Assembly (NCBI GenBank): GCA_032433765.1
Contig: JAVIAB010000059.1
Span: 57,364,103-57,428,102 of the forward strand
Source of the DNA: Megaustenia siamemsis
Lineage: Eukaryota; Mollusca; Gastropoda; Stylommatophora; Ariophantidae
Reading direction: 5' to 3'
DNA: 64,000 bases
A model generated the notes under the pieces. That model was not told where the DNA came from, made no database searches, and worked only from the letters and a program-made list of their open reading frames with translations. This document shows, piece by piece, positions 11,705-22,955 of the stretch (its first letter is position 1; the number at the start of each line of letters is the position of its first letter). The position numbers and the translations under genes were made by a program.

Positions 11705-12175
11705 AATTACTATTGAGTTATTTGCGGGTCGTCATCATTGCACTCCGAACATGTCCATAGGTGCTCAGATCCCCTCCTCAGCAATTCCCTCAGTGTCCAG
11801 CGACTGACGACTCCAGTTCTATGTTGGTTGATAAGTCTGCTTACACGGCCACTAAGTTTTTCGTTTTTGACTGTGCCCATCTTAACTCCCATTTCCATCA
11901 TCCGAAGATGTGACGTGGATCTGTGTTTGTCGAAGTCCTGTGCTCTTCCCACATCTCGGAGGGCATTGATGATGTCCGCCCAATCCATTGGTTGCCCATC
12001 CTCAACGACAGCGCAGCTAGCCAACCTGTCCGCTCTTTCATTTCCCCGTATCCCGCATGTCCAGGGACATAGACAAAGGTGACCTTACGTTTTTTGGATT
12101 TCTGCAACAACTCTGCCCATTGCATGCGTACAGAGCCTGCCTCCACTTTTTTAATCATGCTCATCGAATCACTCA
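11705..12175 (-). pseudogene. LINE RNase H domain and C-terminal tail
   Basis: On the - strand the translation has DSMSMIKKVEAGSVRMQW, VTFVYVPGHAG and a frameshifted LASCAVVEDGQPMDWADII. This is followed by a STSHLRMMEMGVKMG segment and a RLINQHRTGVVSRWTLRELL / LWTCSECNDDDP end. The first part is the C-terminal half of an RNase H domain (the xPGHxG loop), as carried by I-superfamily LINEs. One frame change near 12030 and loss of the 5' part make it a relic. Confidence 0.65.
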
Positions 12176-12284
12176 GTATAATTAATTACTAACTTCTGAC
12201 CATTGTGATATATGAAATATTTACTAAAAACAAAAGTGGGTAAGTACTTTAATCAAAGTTTAGCATGTACTAATCAGCTACTTT

Positions 12285-12715
12285 TACTTATCTTGACTTA
12301 GGAGTCGTAGACTAAGGTTGCTCGGCCATGTCAGAAGAATGGCAAACTTTTGTATTCCAAAACAAATATTGTATGGCGAACTTAAGGACAAAAAAGACCA
12401 AAGGGCAGACCAGTGCTGAGATATAAGGATGTTTGCAGGGCTTCCTTGAGTTAATGTTCTATAAGTGAAAGAAACTGGGAAAATCTGGCTGCAGATCATA
12501 CATAGCACATGGAGAACAAAAATAAAAAAATGGCACAGCAATTTTCGAGGCAGTGCTGATATCAAATTCAGAAGACAAAAGGTGCACGAGAAAGGAGACA
12601 AGATCTGGCACCACAAATACATCTTGTTTGTTCTGCAAATGGATCTGTCTATCCAATATTGGCAGTTTGAGCCATGAGAGAAACTGTTCAGCAAGGCAGC
12701 TTCCAGCATAAGACA
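12285..12715 (+). pseudogene. LINE ORF2 C-terminal fragment with Cys/His tail
   Basis: The + strand translation begins at a WLGHVRRM-like motif and continues FCIPKQILYGELKDKK and a RYKDVCRASL-like stretch. It ends in a Cys-poor remnant of a CxxC...SxIGSLSHE motif. This order (GHV, IPKQxLYGEL, RYKDVCK, CxxC...GLxSH) is typical of one group of LINE ORF2 proteins. Stops occur at several points. Confidence 0.6.
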
Positions 12716-13287
12716 AGAATTTTTACCAAACTACTGACTTATCATGATTGCTTGCTACCAACCATATGTCAAGACGCCAAAGGCCATATATATACTAATC
12801 TTGGTATCATCTTCACAATAAACATTAACACTGAGGTTGACAGCAGTTTCAATGTCCAATACCAGTACTGTATTAGTAAGATATGGCAGTATATGGGATC
12901 ATTAGGAAATCAGCACTGTCATAAGTCTAAAAGTCTTTATCATTGCTTACTATTCTGATGTTTGTCAGTGAAACATGGATAATATATGGCAGTCATGTAA
13001 TAAAATTAGAAATCTCTAACATGATCTCTTGTCACAGATGGCTCAGAATTTAATGACATGGTAAAGTATCAGAGACCTAAGTTCTCATGAAAGCAACTAT
13101 AATGCCTAAAAATACCTGGTAAAAATGTTCTGGATATGAGCTAGCGTAGAGTTGATGAATGCATCCTGCTGCATATTTTCAAGTGGCAAGCTATGTAAGA
13201 GCAAGTAACTGATGGGCAGAAGAAACACTTTAGATTTATTTATATATTCATTTAAATGCCTCTAATATTATTGCCATTGAATACAAA
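12716..13287. other. Gene-free stretch
   Basis: AT-rich sequence before the 53-bp array, with no supported gene or repeat. Confidence 0.4.
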
Positions 13288-14407
13288 TTCTGACTTGAGC
13301 ACCTCATAGTGACTAAACTAGGCATGCAGCCATTTAGTTCCTCTGACTTGAGCACCTCATAGTGACTGAATTAGGTATACAGTCACATAGTTTCTCTGAC
13401 TTGAGCACCTCATAGTGACTGAACTAGGTATGCAGTCACATAGTTTCTCTGACTTGAGCACCTCATGGTGACTGAACTAGGTATGCAGTCACATAGTTCC
13501 TCTGACTTGAGCACTTCATGGTGACTGAACTAGGTATACAATCACATAGTTTCTCTGACTTGTGCACCTCATGGTGACTGAACTAGGTATGCAGTCATTT
13601 AGTTCCTCTGACTTGAGCACCTCATGGTGACTGAACTAGGTATGCAGTCACATAGTTTCTCTGACTTGAGCACCTCATGATGACTGAACTAGGTATGCAG
13701 TCACATAGTTCCTCTGACTTGAGCACCTCATAGTGACTGAACTAGGTATGCAGTCACATAGTTCCTCTGACTTGAGCACCTTATAGTGACTTAACTAGGT
13801 ATGCAGTCACATAGTTTCTCTGACTTGAGCACCTCATGGTGACTGAACTAGGTATGCAGTCACATAGTTCCTCTGACTTGAGCACCTTATAGTGACTGAA
13901 CTAGGTATGCAGTCACATAGTTCCTCTGACTTGAGCACCTTATAGTGACTGAACTAGGTATGCAGTCACATAGTTTCTCTGACTTGAGCACCTTATAGTG
14001 ACTGAACTAGGTATGCAGTCACATAGTTTCTCTGACTTGATCACCTCATGGTGACTGAACTAGGTATGCAGTCACATAGTTTCTCTGACTTGAGCACCTC
14101 ATGGTGACTGAACTAGGTATGCAGTCACATAGTTCCTCTGACTTGAGCACCTCATGGTGACTGAACTAGGTATGCAGTCACATAGTTCCTCTGACTTGAA
14201 CACCTTATAGTGACTGAACTAGGTATGCAGTCACATAGTTCCTCTGACTTGAACACCTTATAGTGACTGAACTAGGTATGCAGTTACATAGTTTCTCTGA
14301 CTTGAGCACCTTATAGTGACTGAACTAGGTATGCAGTCACATAGTTCCTCTGACTTGAGCACCTTATAGTGACTGAACTAGGTATACAGTCACATAGTTT
14401 CTCTGAC
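13288..14407. repeat. 53-bp minisatellite, about 21 copies
   Basis: Each 53-base unit starts CTCTGACTTGAGCACCTCAT, continues GTGACTGAACTAGGTATGCA and ends GTCACATAGTT(T/C)C. The main variants are CTCATAG, CTCATGG and CTTATAG, plus TTT or TCC at the junction. The first two units are the most diverged. The unit is not a multiple of three, and no long frame results. Confidence 0.95.
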
Positions 14408-15190
14408 AAATCTCAGAAGTAGGATAAATACAGCAGTGATAATCACCACAGAAAGCACAAGAGAGATACAGCAAAGTGAAACTGAAGCAGTTTTCAATGC
14501 ACAACTATTTTGTCAGCATACTTGTATCCATGTAAATAAGACTATCATTATTGTAATCTATTGTGCTACCAATGTCATACCTGAATGCTTGACTCAACAA
14601 ATAAAAAAAATAACCACCACCGAAATTCAATGTATAGGATGCATGACAAGAACAGCTGGAAAGATGAGATCACAGGTGAAGAATGGGGAAAATACCTAGG
14701 ATTAATACCACTAAAATATATATATCTAGAAACAATAGATAAAGTAGTTTGGCATTTTTGGTTGCTTGCTGCAGCCAGTTTTTTTCCTGTGACAAAATGA
14801 GTACCTCGCAAATACCATGTTTAAGCTAAAACTATTTATGAAGGTACCTAATTCTATTAACTAGAATGGCAATAACATTTCTTTAATGGCTTTTTTTCCA
14901 CTTCAGACTTTATGTACTTAGAGTAACTGCAGATCTGTTAATTTTTGAAGGATCAGCATATATCTGTAACAAATATTTGTAGCAACACATTTACCAGATA
15001 ATGTAATGTAATATATTTTTATATCTGTTTACTAAATGACAATATATACAGGTAGGAGAAATGACAAAATATATACATTAAAAAACGGTATGGTTAAAGC
15101 TTCTTGTAACAAGTGGACAAAACAAATCAGAACGAGGTTTCCATGCAAAATTCTCCTCACTGCAGCTTTGCATTTTGATGCATTTATGTG
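14408..15190. other. Unassigned sequence after the 53-bp array
   Basis: No recognisable domain. A frame at about 14585-14800 ends without splice signals and resembles no family I know. Confidence 0.35.
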
Positions 15191-15194
15191 CATT

Positions 15195-15450
15195 TCTTAT
15201 ATCAAAAGCAAGAGGAGCTTTTGTTGCACAAAGAAGCATGGAAGTCCAAAGAAATTAAGTTAAATACAAAAATAAAAATCTTCAACTCAGTGTTAAGTCA
15301 GTCCTATTATATGGCTGTGAAACATGAAGAACAACAAAAGGACAATCATGAAGATACAGACTTTCATTAATGGATGCTTATGCAGAATAAAAGGATGGAA
15401 ATAGCAGGACAAATTCACTAACATAGAATTATGGAAATGTTTCTTTTAGC
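15195..15450 (+). pseudogene. LINE-A RT C-terminal fragment
   Basis: It is collinear with 40645-40850: KSKEIKLNTKIKIFNSV, then LLYGCET-like and IQTFINGCLCRIKGW motifs. These are the KIRLFNSNVKSVLLYGCETW type of motif that follows the LINE palm domain. The open frame is broken within about 60 codons. Confidence 0.6.
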
Positions 15451-15454
15451 ACTC

Positions 15455-16210
15455 ATGTCAACAGTCAGCTCATCACAACATGTGTATGTGCTCACTGTTT
15501 GATAAAAGGAAAGATAAAATAATGTCTATAAATAAATGTATGGATTTATTTGAATTGAATTGGATAATTATATGAATTGTATGTATCGAGGGATCTCAGA
15601 CTAGGGTAATATTATTATTCTGTATATGTTTGTGTGTTTACTCAGTTTATAAGGTTTGTAGTGTACTGGTTTCATGAAAAACAGTAACAATTGCTTGAAG
15701 TTTAAATTCTTGTTCTGAATGCCTTTTATTTCAGGTTCTTTCATTGTTTTGGTGTGTACTGTTCAGAGCGATTGTAAATTGTAAACAAATTTTGGGAAAC
15801 TTTTGGCTGATTGTGAAATAATACGTAATTTAAAGGATTATTGCTCGGTTTGTTGATCATCAACAATCAAGGAATATAGAACAATAGTAAATAGATTATA
15901 TTCAAGCTAAACTAAGGAGTAATATAATGTGAAAACCAAAGCTAAATGAATAAGTTTTTATGAGAAATCTGAAATACACTTGAAGGAAAAAAAATGTAAT
16001 TCTCAAAAGTGGTGACAATAAAGTCAATGGATACATGTAAATAAAGTAGTAAATAAATATATAACACTCGACAATACCCATTCCTTGCTTGCTTGTATTA
16101 TTTATTTAAAAATTGATTAGTTGAATGATTATAGCTTGAGGTTGCGTCTTGTAACTCTGAATCATACGTTCTTGGACTCCATTGAAATAGAAACAGGTGT
16201 AAATATGTAA
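15455..16210. other. Gene-free AT-rich stretch
   Basis: No domain, exon or repeat family could be supported here. Confidence 0.4.
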
Positions 16211-16214
16211 ATTC

Positions 16215-16440
16215 ATTATCAGGTTGCCTGTCCTTTCCATTCACCACAGCTCATCTGAAGGAATTTTTGTATCTAGCCACTTCTCCCACTTCTTCTGTTG
16301 TCATGTTCAAGGTCTCCTTGATGTCTTGAACCCACCTTCTTCTTGGTCTGCTCCAGATGATTCAGGAACCATGCCTTTCATTATTGTTCCTTCCAGCCTG
16401 CTGTGTCTTTTGATGCTGCCATAGTATTTTAATTTCCTCT
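16215..16440 (-). pseudogene. LINE-E ORF2 C-terminal fragment
   Basis: The - strand translation has a KILWQHQKTQQAG-like stretch, then SRPRRRWVQDIKETLNMTTE, then EVGEVARYKNSFR. The same C-terminus occurs at 48340-48585 (+). Part of it is the unit amplified in the tandem array at 20775-21560. Broken by stops. Confidence 0.65.
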
Positions 16441-16469
16441 GTAGAATGGTGTTTATAAGCCTGTTCTTT

Positions 16470-16800
16470 TTAATGTTTTGGCAGATTGTATTAAAAATAA
16501 GTATGGATCTGTTTTCACTTCTGTGACTCTTTCTACTAATGATTCTATACTGTATAGGACATTGTTCGTACCCATGCCTCTAATAAATTTACATTTGTTC
16601 TTTATTAATTTCTTGTGTGATTTTTTTGTTACTCTTTATATTGATGATTTTTAATAATTTTGGTAATGTGACTCATAAGACTTATTGCTTATTGATTCTT
16701 GCATTCTATGGCACCAGGATTCTTTGGTAGAGCTATGAAAATAGATTTTAATAGATCATTCAGTATATAACGACTTTTGTAAATGTCATGCCAAAACTTT
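16470..16800 (-). pseudogene. LINE-D reverse-transcriptase fragment
   Basis: The - strand has SRYILNDLLKSIFIALPKNP, then GAIECKNQ and AISLMSHITKII. It matches the RT fingers motif LLKSIFVAIPKK...DHRTISLMSHMTKI in the near-complete element at 59570-62250. Stops and frameshifts are present. Confidence 0.6.
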
Positions 16801-17224
16801 GATTTATAGATGTATGTAAATTTGACATGAAACTCTGAACATAAACCCTGCAGCCTGGAAAAAGTTAGCTGCAGATCAAAATCTTTGGAACACACACTCT
16901 AAAGTTCTAACTCAAGCAAGAAGCAGACAGATTCACAGAGGTGAACATTCAACAAAGGAAAAGAAAAATTAGCATTTCTAAGGGTGTTGCAAAATCCTAA
17001 GCCAACTATGACTGACAGAGGTTACTATTATTAGATCTTATTCAACAGCTTAGTGAATGTTTCTATACCAAATTTTCCAATCTCCTCTTTGGTTATACAG
17101 CTTGTCGCGCTCACTACCAAACCCAGCATTTCTTTAATGCTTTTGCCACTCAGCTCTCTCTCTCTCTTCCAGAGTGCACCAAAATATTTTCTAGCCATTT
17201 TGTGTCAATTAATATGTATTGTGT

Positions 17225-17410
17225 ACTAACACTGAGAATGCATGGGAAAAGGCCAAGAGGAAGACCTATAAGAAGATGGATAGATGCAGTGATAGAGACA
17301 TGTAACAACAAAAGAAAATCACTAATTCAGACAGTTCAAGCAGCTCAAGAACGATAAATTATATAAACCACGACACCTCTTCGGTATCAGGGAAAAGAGA
17401 AAAGAAGACT
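17225..17410 (+). pseudogene. LINE-F ORF2 C-terminal fragment
   Basis: The translation reads KRPRGRPIRRWIDAVIETCN, then a QAAQER segment, with a GAAAAGAAGAC tail. It parallels KGRPRKRWIDGILEALGN at 5680. Only the last 60 or so residues remain. Confidence 0.6.
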
Positions 17411-17570
17411 AACACTCATGAATAACAACCATATTGTGTTGGCACCCTCAGCCTAATAAAAGCTAAGAGGTGCATCAGGCAGGCATGTCACAACAATTAG
17501 GTACCAGACACACATATTATATACACATTTATTTTTACTTCCTAGACAATGAACATCTGTCTATCTATTG

Positions 17571-17910
17571 ATCTTTTGAGCTGTGGCCGGCCTATAGGGC
17601 ATAAACCCAGATACACTTTATTTTTTTCTAAATTTTTTTCTAGCAGTTTCATTCCTTGAAAAGATCTTTTATCAAATCTCGCCATTTGTCTCTGTTTTGT
17701 GCAAGCATCTCGATCTCATTGAGGGAGCCAATTCCTGTTGACATTGCCTCTTTGATCAATGTTCTTCGCAGTGTCTCTCTGGGTCAGCCTCTTTTCCTCC
17801 TACCTGCTGTTCCCCACATGAGGGCTTGTTATTCGGTTATTAACTCTTCTCATCACATATCCAACATATAACTGTCATTTTTTCTTGGTTACTGATGATG
17901 TTAGTGGTTG
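17571..17910 (-). pseudogene. LINE-B ORF2 C-terminal fragment and 3' end
   Basis: It is the reverse complement of the unit seen at 41560-41910 and 46452-47034. The translation has CYVGYVMRRVNNRITEQALM-like, RRKRGRPRETL, then GSLNEIEMLAQNRDKWRDLI and the GATA/ATAGATAG-type tail, here TATCTAT. Broken by stops. Confidence 0.7.
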
Positions 17911-17919
17911 TCATGTTCA

Positions 17920-18830
17920 AGATGTAATGTAATGACAGGTAAAACATGTAATTTCCTCGTTTGTTTTGAATTTGTTCCACACTGTACCAAGTATTTTCCT
18001 TAGACATTTTTTTTCAAATGCGTTCAACTTTGTTTCTATGTACAATCAACATAATCCTATTCAAATTTCATTGCAATATCTTTATTAGTGTTAGAATTCT
18101 TAAGGAAATGTTGGGTTTGGTTAGTCAGTGTGACACACTGTATTATCCTGTCCAGGTGAATTTTCTATTTTCATGTTATTCTTCTATATTTATTTAGGTT
18201 TTCCCCCATTATCTGTTTACTTATGGTCATTCATCGTCATAGAGGTCTTGGACTACTTATAGTTACTTTAATTTTGTTGGAATTGCTACACAAACCATTA
18301 TGACCTGTGCATTTGGCTTGTGATTTTTATTAAGAAAGTTACCATTTTGTATATCCTGTTGAGCCTAATGCATTAGCCACAGTTTTCAAGTGTGTGGAAC
18401 ACATTAAGTACATAACACACTTATTTAGTGACAGAGTGTTGTGCCAATGGGGAAGTATTTTATTTCTGGCATTGACAAATTATTATTGTTGTCTGTATGT
18501 ATTTTTCTGTGATAGTTCTTTTTCATTTGCTCAGTGAGTTGTATTTTACCATGATTTGTATGTCTGTCCAGTGCCTCTATTTTCAAGACCACATTTAATT
18601 AGTTTTTCTGTCTTTAACTCTTTCTGTATGGAAGCTTTTTAATCAATGCAATGGAAGCAATTTCAGAGACAAAATTTCTCATGGTTTTAAAAATCAATCT
18701 ACTTTCCTTATATTTATCTAACATGTAAAATATTATATATGAATTTTTAGATAATTAAACAAGGTTTTAGGTGGTTTCACCAATACCAAGATGATTCAAG
18801 ACAGGTAAAATGAATATGGTGAATCATAGT
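17920..18830. other. Gene-free AT-rich stretch
   Basis: No supported gene or recognised repeat. Short T-rich tracts only. Confidence 0.4.
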
Positions 18831-18835
18831 AGGAG

Positions 18836-18970
18836 GAGGTATGTTTACAGCACTACGAAAAAATGACAAATAATCAACAACAAAAAACAATATATGGTCC
18901 GAAGCAGGATCGAACCCATACTCCATGGCACAGCGCCTTGCCATGAAAAGCCAAACGCTAGGGAACATGA
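18836..18970 (-). mobile_element. SINE-2 copy (tRNA-derived), minus strand
   Basis: It is the reverse complement of 6716-6905. The B-box-like GGTTCGATCC reads on the - strand near 18906-18917, and the A-box region lies toward 18970. About 135 bases are retained. Confidence 0.65.
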
Positions 18971-19660
18971 AAAAAAACATAAAAAGAATATGGTTTGATG
19001 ACGGTTCACATTAATCAATTGAGCGTGGCGCAATAGGAATGCGGTGAAACGTACACAACCGCAATCGGCATGGCGCACAGTGCGCCAAAACGTACAGAAA
19101 GAGTAATGATCTTCCCAGCTTTTTCTTTATTGGAGTGTACTCCCTAGACGTGCTATTGGTGAAGAGTTTGCTATCTGAATTAACACACCAAATGATATTA
19201 GACCTCAACATTTGTTTTGTTTCCTCCGGTCATTAATCTTTAATAAATCTAGCATTTTCTTTTCTGCTATTTTTTCATTATAATATAGTGGTATTTTTGT
19301 GACTTTTCAATAAAAGAGGCTTAATTTCCTATTTTTAAATGATATATTTTGAAGACCTATTAGCCTCATGAAAGGTAGATGTTAAAGGTTTAGTCTGATA
19401 TGTGAATCAGTGTCACTGTAGCAGCACCTAGCAACATATATCAAATTATGTTCCATTCCTTTCAGCTTGAAACTCATAGCAATATCAACATTACTTGACT
19501 TTCCAGAACATGATTTCTGGTCCCTATTTTATCAGATGACTGGGTGGGTCACAGGAGCTTTGTCTACCTTGAGTGCTGCCCAGTGCATTCAAACACAGGT
19601 TTCCTGATCAATGACGAGTATTTTTCACAAATAATTTGTCTGTCAAGTGCCCTTGTTTAC

Positions 19661-19686
19661 TGATGAAGGCTTTTTAGCCGAAACAT
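19661..19686 (+). other. Hammerhead-like motif CTGATGA...GAAAC
   Basis: CTGATGAAGGC, a short T-rich loop, GCC and GAAAC occur in series, with GGC and GCC able to pair. This resembles the hammerhead ribozyme core, but there is one unpaired A after CTGATGA. Stems I and III are not evident. A decayed parallel lies at 22198-22228. Confidence 0.3.
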
Positions 19687-19754
19687 TTTTGTTTAATCCT
19701 GTTCTATTTTCATTAAGCTGTACCAATTTCTTTGAATATTTTCTTATTTAACAG

Positions 19755-20285
19755 GTACAGCATGTTGTGTACCATGTCTTGCTGGTACAACTACTCCAGC
19801 TCCATGTTGTGTACCATGTCTTGCTAGTACAACTACTCCAGCTCCATGTTGTGTACCATGTCTTGCTGGTACAACTACCCCAGCTCCATCTTGTGTACCA
19901 TGTCTTGCTGGTACAACTACCCCAGCTCCATCTTGTGTACCATGTCTTGCTGGTACAACTACCCCAGCTCCATGTTGTGTACCATGTCTTGCTGGTACAA
20001 TTACCCCAGCTCTATGTTGTGTACCATGTCTTGCTGGTACAATTACCCCAGCTCCATGTTGTGTACCATGTCTTGCTGGTACAATTACCCCAGCTCCATG
20101 TTGTGTACCATGCCTTGCTGGTACAACTACCCCAGCTCCATTTTTTGTATCATGTTATGCTGGTACAACTACCACAGCTCCATCTTGTATATCTTGCTGG
20201 TACAACTACCACAGTTCCATCTTGTATATCTTGCTGGTACAACTATCACAGCTCCATCTTGTGTATCGTTTTCTGCTGCTACATT
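19755..20285. repeat. 42-bp minisatellite, about 12 copies
   Basis: Each 42-base unit starts GTACCATGTCTTGCTGGTAC, continues AACTACCCCAGCTCCATGTT and ends GT. Since 42 is divisible by three, two overlapping frames stay open (YHVLLVQLPQLHVV and CTMSCWYNYPSSML repeats). There is no signal peptide or splice evidence, and late copies lose bases, so this is not called a gene. Confidence 0.92.
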
Positions 20286-20774
20286 TGAGTACCATTACTC
20301 ATCTGTACTTTGATACTATAATAAATTGCATTTTGGTTACCTCAAGATATTACACTCATGTTATATTTATATATCACTCTTTATTTTCTCTTAGGTAGTG
20401 GCTTATACTGAGTGGACTATATCAGTCATAATGCCATTGTTTGCACTTCGGTTCAGTTCTTGGTAGTGTCAAGCTTTCTTTCCCTTTAATCAATTGTGAA
20501 ATAGAAAGAAAACCCTAACCTGTTCATATGTGATAACTGCACTAGGCATGTGACCTTTGTTCCTAGTTTTTAAGTAAATTTCCGAGCTGATCCTGGAAAT
20601 AGGATAATGACATAATGGATGATTTTGTTTTCCCCCTGCATAATCAGCTACAATTTGGCATGAGTCAGCTCAGACAGCCTCTCCCATGACTGTTCAGATC
20701 TGACAACATACAGAGTTACAACTCAATAGATGCTTTATTATTAAGTGAGGTTTTGTGTATAAAAATGATACAAG

Positions 20775-21640
20775 TGAAAGAGATTCTTTCTAACATCATA
20801 GAGACCTTGAACATGACAACATAAAAAGTGGGAGATTTGGCTAAAGGGAGATTCTTTCTAACATCATAGAGACCTTGAACAAGACAACAGAAGATGTGGG
20901 AGATCTGGCTAAAGGGAGAAATTCTTTCATAGAGTTCTTGAACACTTAACAATAGAAGAAGTGGAAGATCTGGCTAGAGAGAGATTCTTTCAAACGTCAT
21001 AGAGATCTTGAACATGAAAACAGTAGAAGTGGGAGATCTGGCTAGAGAGATTCTTTCAAATGTCATAAAGATCTTGAACATGACAACAGTAGAAGTGGGA
21101 GATCTGGCTAGAGAGATTCTTTCAAATGTCATAAAGATCTTGAACATGACAACAGAAGATGTGGGATATCTGGCTAGAGAGTCTTTCAAACGTCATAGAG
21201 ATCTTGAACATGAAAACAGTAGAAGTGGGAGATCTGGCTAGAGAGATTCTTTCAAATGTCATAAAGATCTTGAACATGACAACAGTAGAAGTGGGAGATC
21301 TGGCTAGAGAGATTCTTTCAAATGTCATAAAGATCTTGAACATGACAACAGAAGATGTGGGATATCTGGCTAGAGAGTCTTTCAAACGTCATAGAGATCT
21401 TTAACATGAAAACAGTAGAAGTGGGAGATCTGGCTAGAGAGATTCTTTCAAACGTCATAGAAATCTTGAACATAAAAACAGTAGAAGTGGGAGATCTCTC
21501 TCTAGAGAGAAATTCTTTCAAACATCATAAAGACCTTGAATATTGACAACAGAAGTTGCAGATCTGGCTAGAGACATAGATTCTTTCAGACAGGCTGGAT
21601 GAATGCAACTTTCTGCAAAGGACATGCAACTTGATGATGA
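20775..21640. repeat. Minisatellite (60-70 bp units) derived from LINE-E coding sequence
   Basis: About 12 units contain GAGATTCTTTCAAA(C/T)GTCAT, AAGATCTTGAACATGACAAC and AGTAGAAGTGGGAGATCTGG. In the + frame they read ILNMTTVEVGDLAREI. The LINE-E C-terminus (16215-16440 and 48340-48585) has the same ETLNMTTEEVG...AR segment followed by a SFR..VVNA end, which is also present here at 21560-21640. The array is therefore a tandem amplification inside a LINE-E 3' end. Confidence 0.85.
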
Positions 21641-21774
21641 TGGATAATGAAGAATAACCATTGGGTGAATGCAGTAGAAGAAGGGCTGGGCTAGATTGTA
21701 AAGGCATCACAAAAAATGTGCATCAGATGGAAGGAGGAAATAGACAACATCAACAGTTACTAATGTCAAACAGT

Positions 21775-22029
21775 AAAAAAAAGTAAAGAGCCAAGTCATG
21801 CCAAGTGGCGTATAGGGAATATGGTGTTAGTGACCATAAATTTTACAGACCTTCGGCACATTTTTGAGATAATGTGGTTGGTATTATGCCCGTGCCGCTT
21901 TACTTTCCCAGAAAAAAAAACCAGTACCCATTAAAGGCTGGGTGAACCCGGAAGCCATTGGTTGGGATCGAACCCTACCTCTTGTCCTTTGTGGACCAGT
22001 TCACTAACCACTGAGCTATCGCGGCTCCC
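21775..22029 (-). mobile_element. SINE-1 copy, full length, minus strand
   Basis: On the - strand the head has the A-box-like GATAGCTCAGTGGTTAGTG and the B-box-like GGTTCGATCCC, then a body shared with 32241-32484, 54957-55142 and 56676-56932. It ends in a GGCTCTTTAC/T-rich tail. A perfect 13-bp target-site duplication, AATGTCAAACAGT, flanks it (21762-21774 and 22030-22042). Non-autonomous, probably mobilised by a LINE with the same tail; no partner was identified. Confidence 0.9.
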
Positions 22030-22844
22030 AATGTCAAACAGTGGCAAGGCAAATATAATAAATAGTCATTTCCTATCAGTTTCCTATTTAATTGATGTTT
22101 CTTGTTAACACAGTTTATGTAGTTATTATGTCCTCTCTAATACATATTATACCTGTTTACTCATGCCATCAGTTTTGTTCTTGTCTTTGTCTCTATACAC
22201 TGATGAAGGCTTTTAAGTTGAGACATTTACTAATGTCCTGTCTTATATCCATAAAAATATAACATATCATTTATATGCTGATATTTTACACCAATTATAC
22301 TGCTTGAGTAATTACATAATTGTAAGTCATTTTACACATACTCTCAAACATAATATATAAAGAAATCTTCAGATTTTGTTATGCACAAAGCAGGTTGGAA
22401 ACATAATATCTAGGTCAGCAGAAAAAAAAAAACGAAGATGTTATCAGCTCAGCAGATTTGAAGAAATAACATCCAGACATTCCCACAAGCAGTTATAGTT
22501 TACAGAACCACTTCATAACACCATAAAGATAGAAACGTTTGATCATAGTGCCTATGGCACTGACAAAATTATTGTTCTACATCTATAACAGGTGCATCTG
22601 ACATTTTAAGAGTTGCTGAAGTGAATACAACTGTAAATTACTGTTTCAGGAAAAAATCATTGGAGATAATGGCCTCGGTTTACTAGTGCATCTTTGATCA
22701 TAACCATGTTGGCCTTTGAAAGAGTTTTAAAATTGAAATATATTTTATTTTTCTGAAATTTGATGATGTTCTTCTGGATATCACCTATCAGTTTTATCTT
22801 CTAACTGTTCATTCATTGTCCATGTTTGTGCAACATTCTATTCT

Positions 22845-22955
22845 GTTCTGTTCTATTCTGTTCTGTTCTATTCTATTCTGCTCTATTCTATTCTTTTCTA
22901 TTGTATCCTGTTCTATTCTATTATATTCTGTTCTATTCTGTTCTATTCTATTCTA
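22845..22955. repeat. (TTCTG/TTCTA)n microsatellite
   Basis: Pentamer runs alternate TTCTG and TTCTA. The Ser/Leu/Phe-rich frames crossing it are repeat translations. Confidence 0.95.

Noticed and set aside
13288..14407. Regular repeats with spacers, possibly a CRISPR-like array
   Set aside because: Units are head-to-tail with no unique spacers, in animal DNA without cas genes. It is a minisatellite.
19767..20313. Two overlapping frames of 173 and 155 codons with regular motifs
   Set aside because: The 42-bp unit is divisible by three, which keeps any stop-free frame open. Two frames are open at once and late units carry indels.
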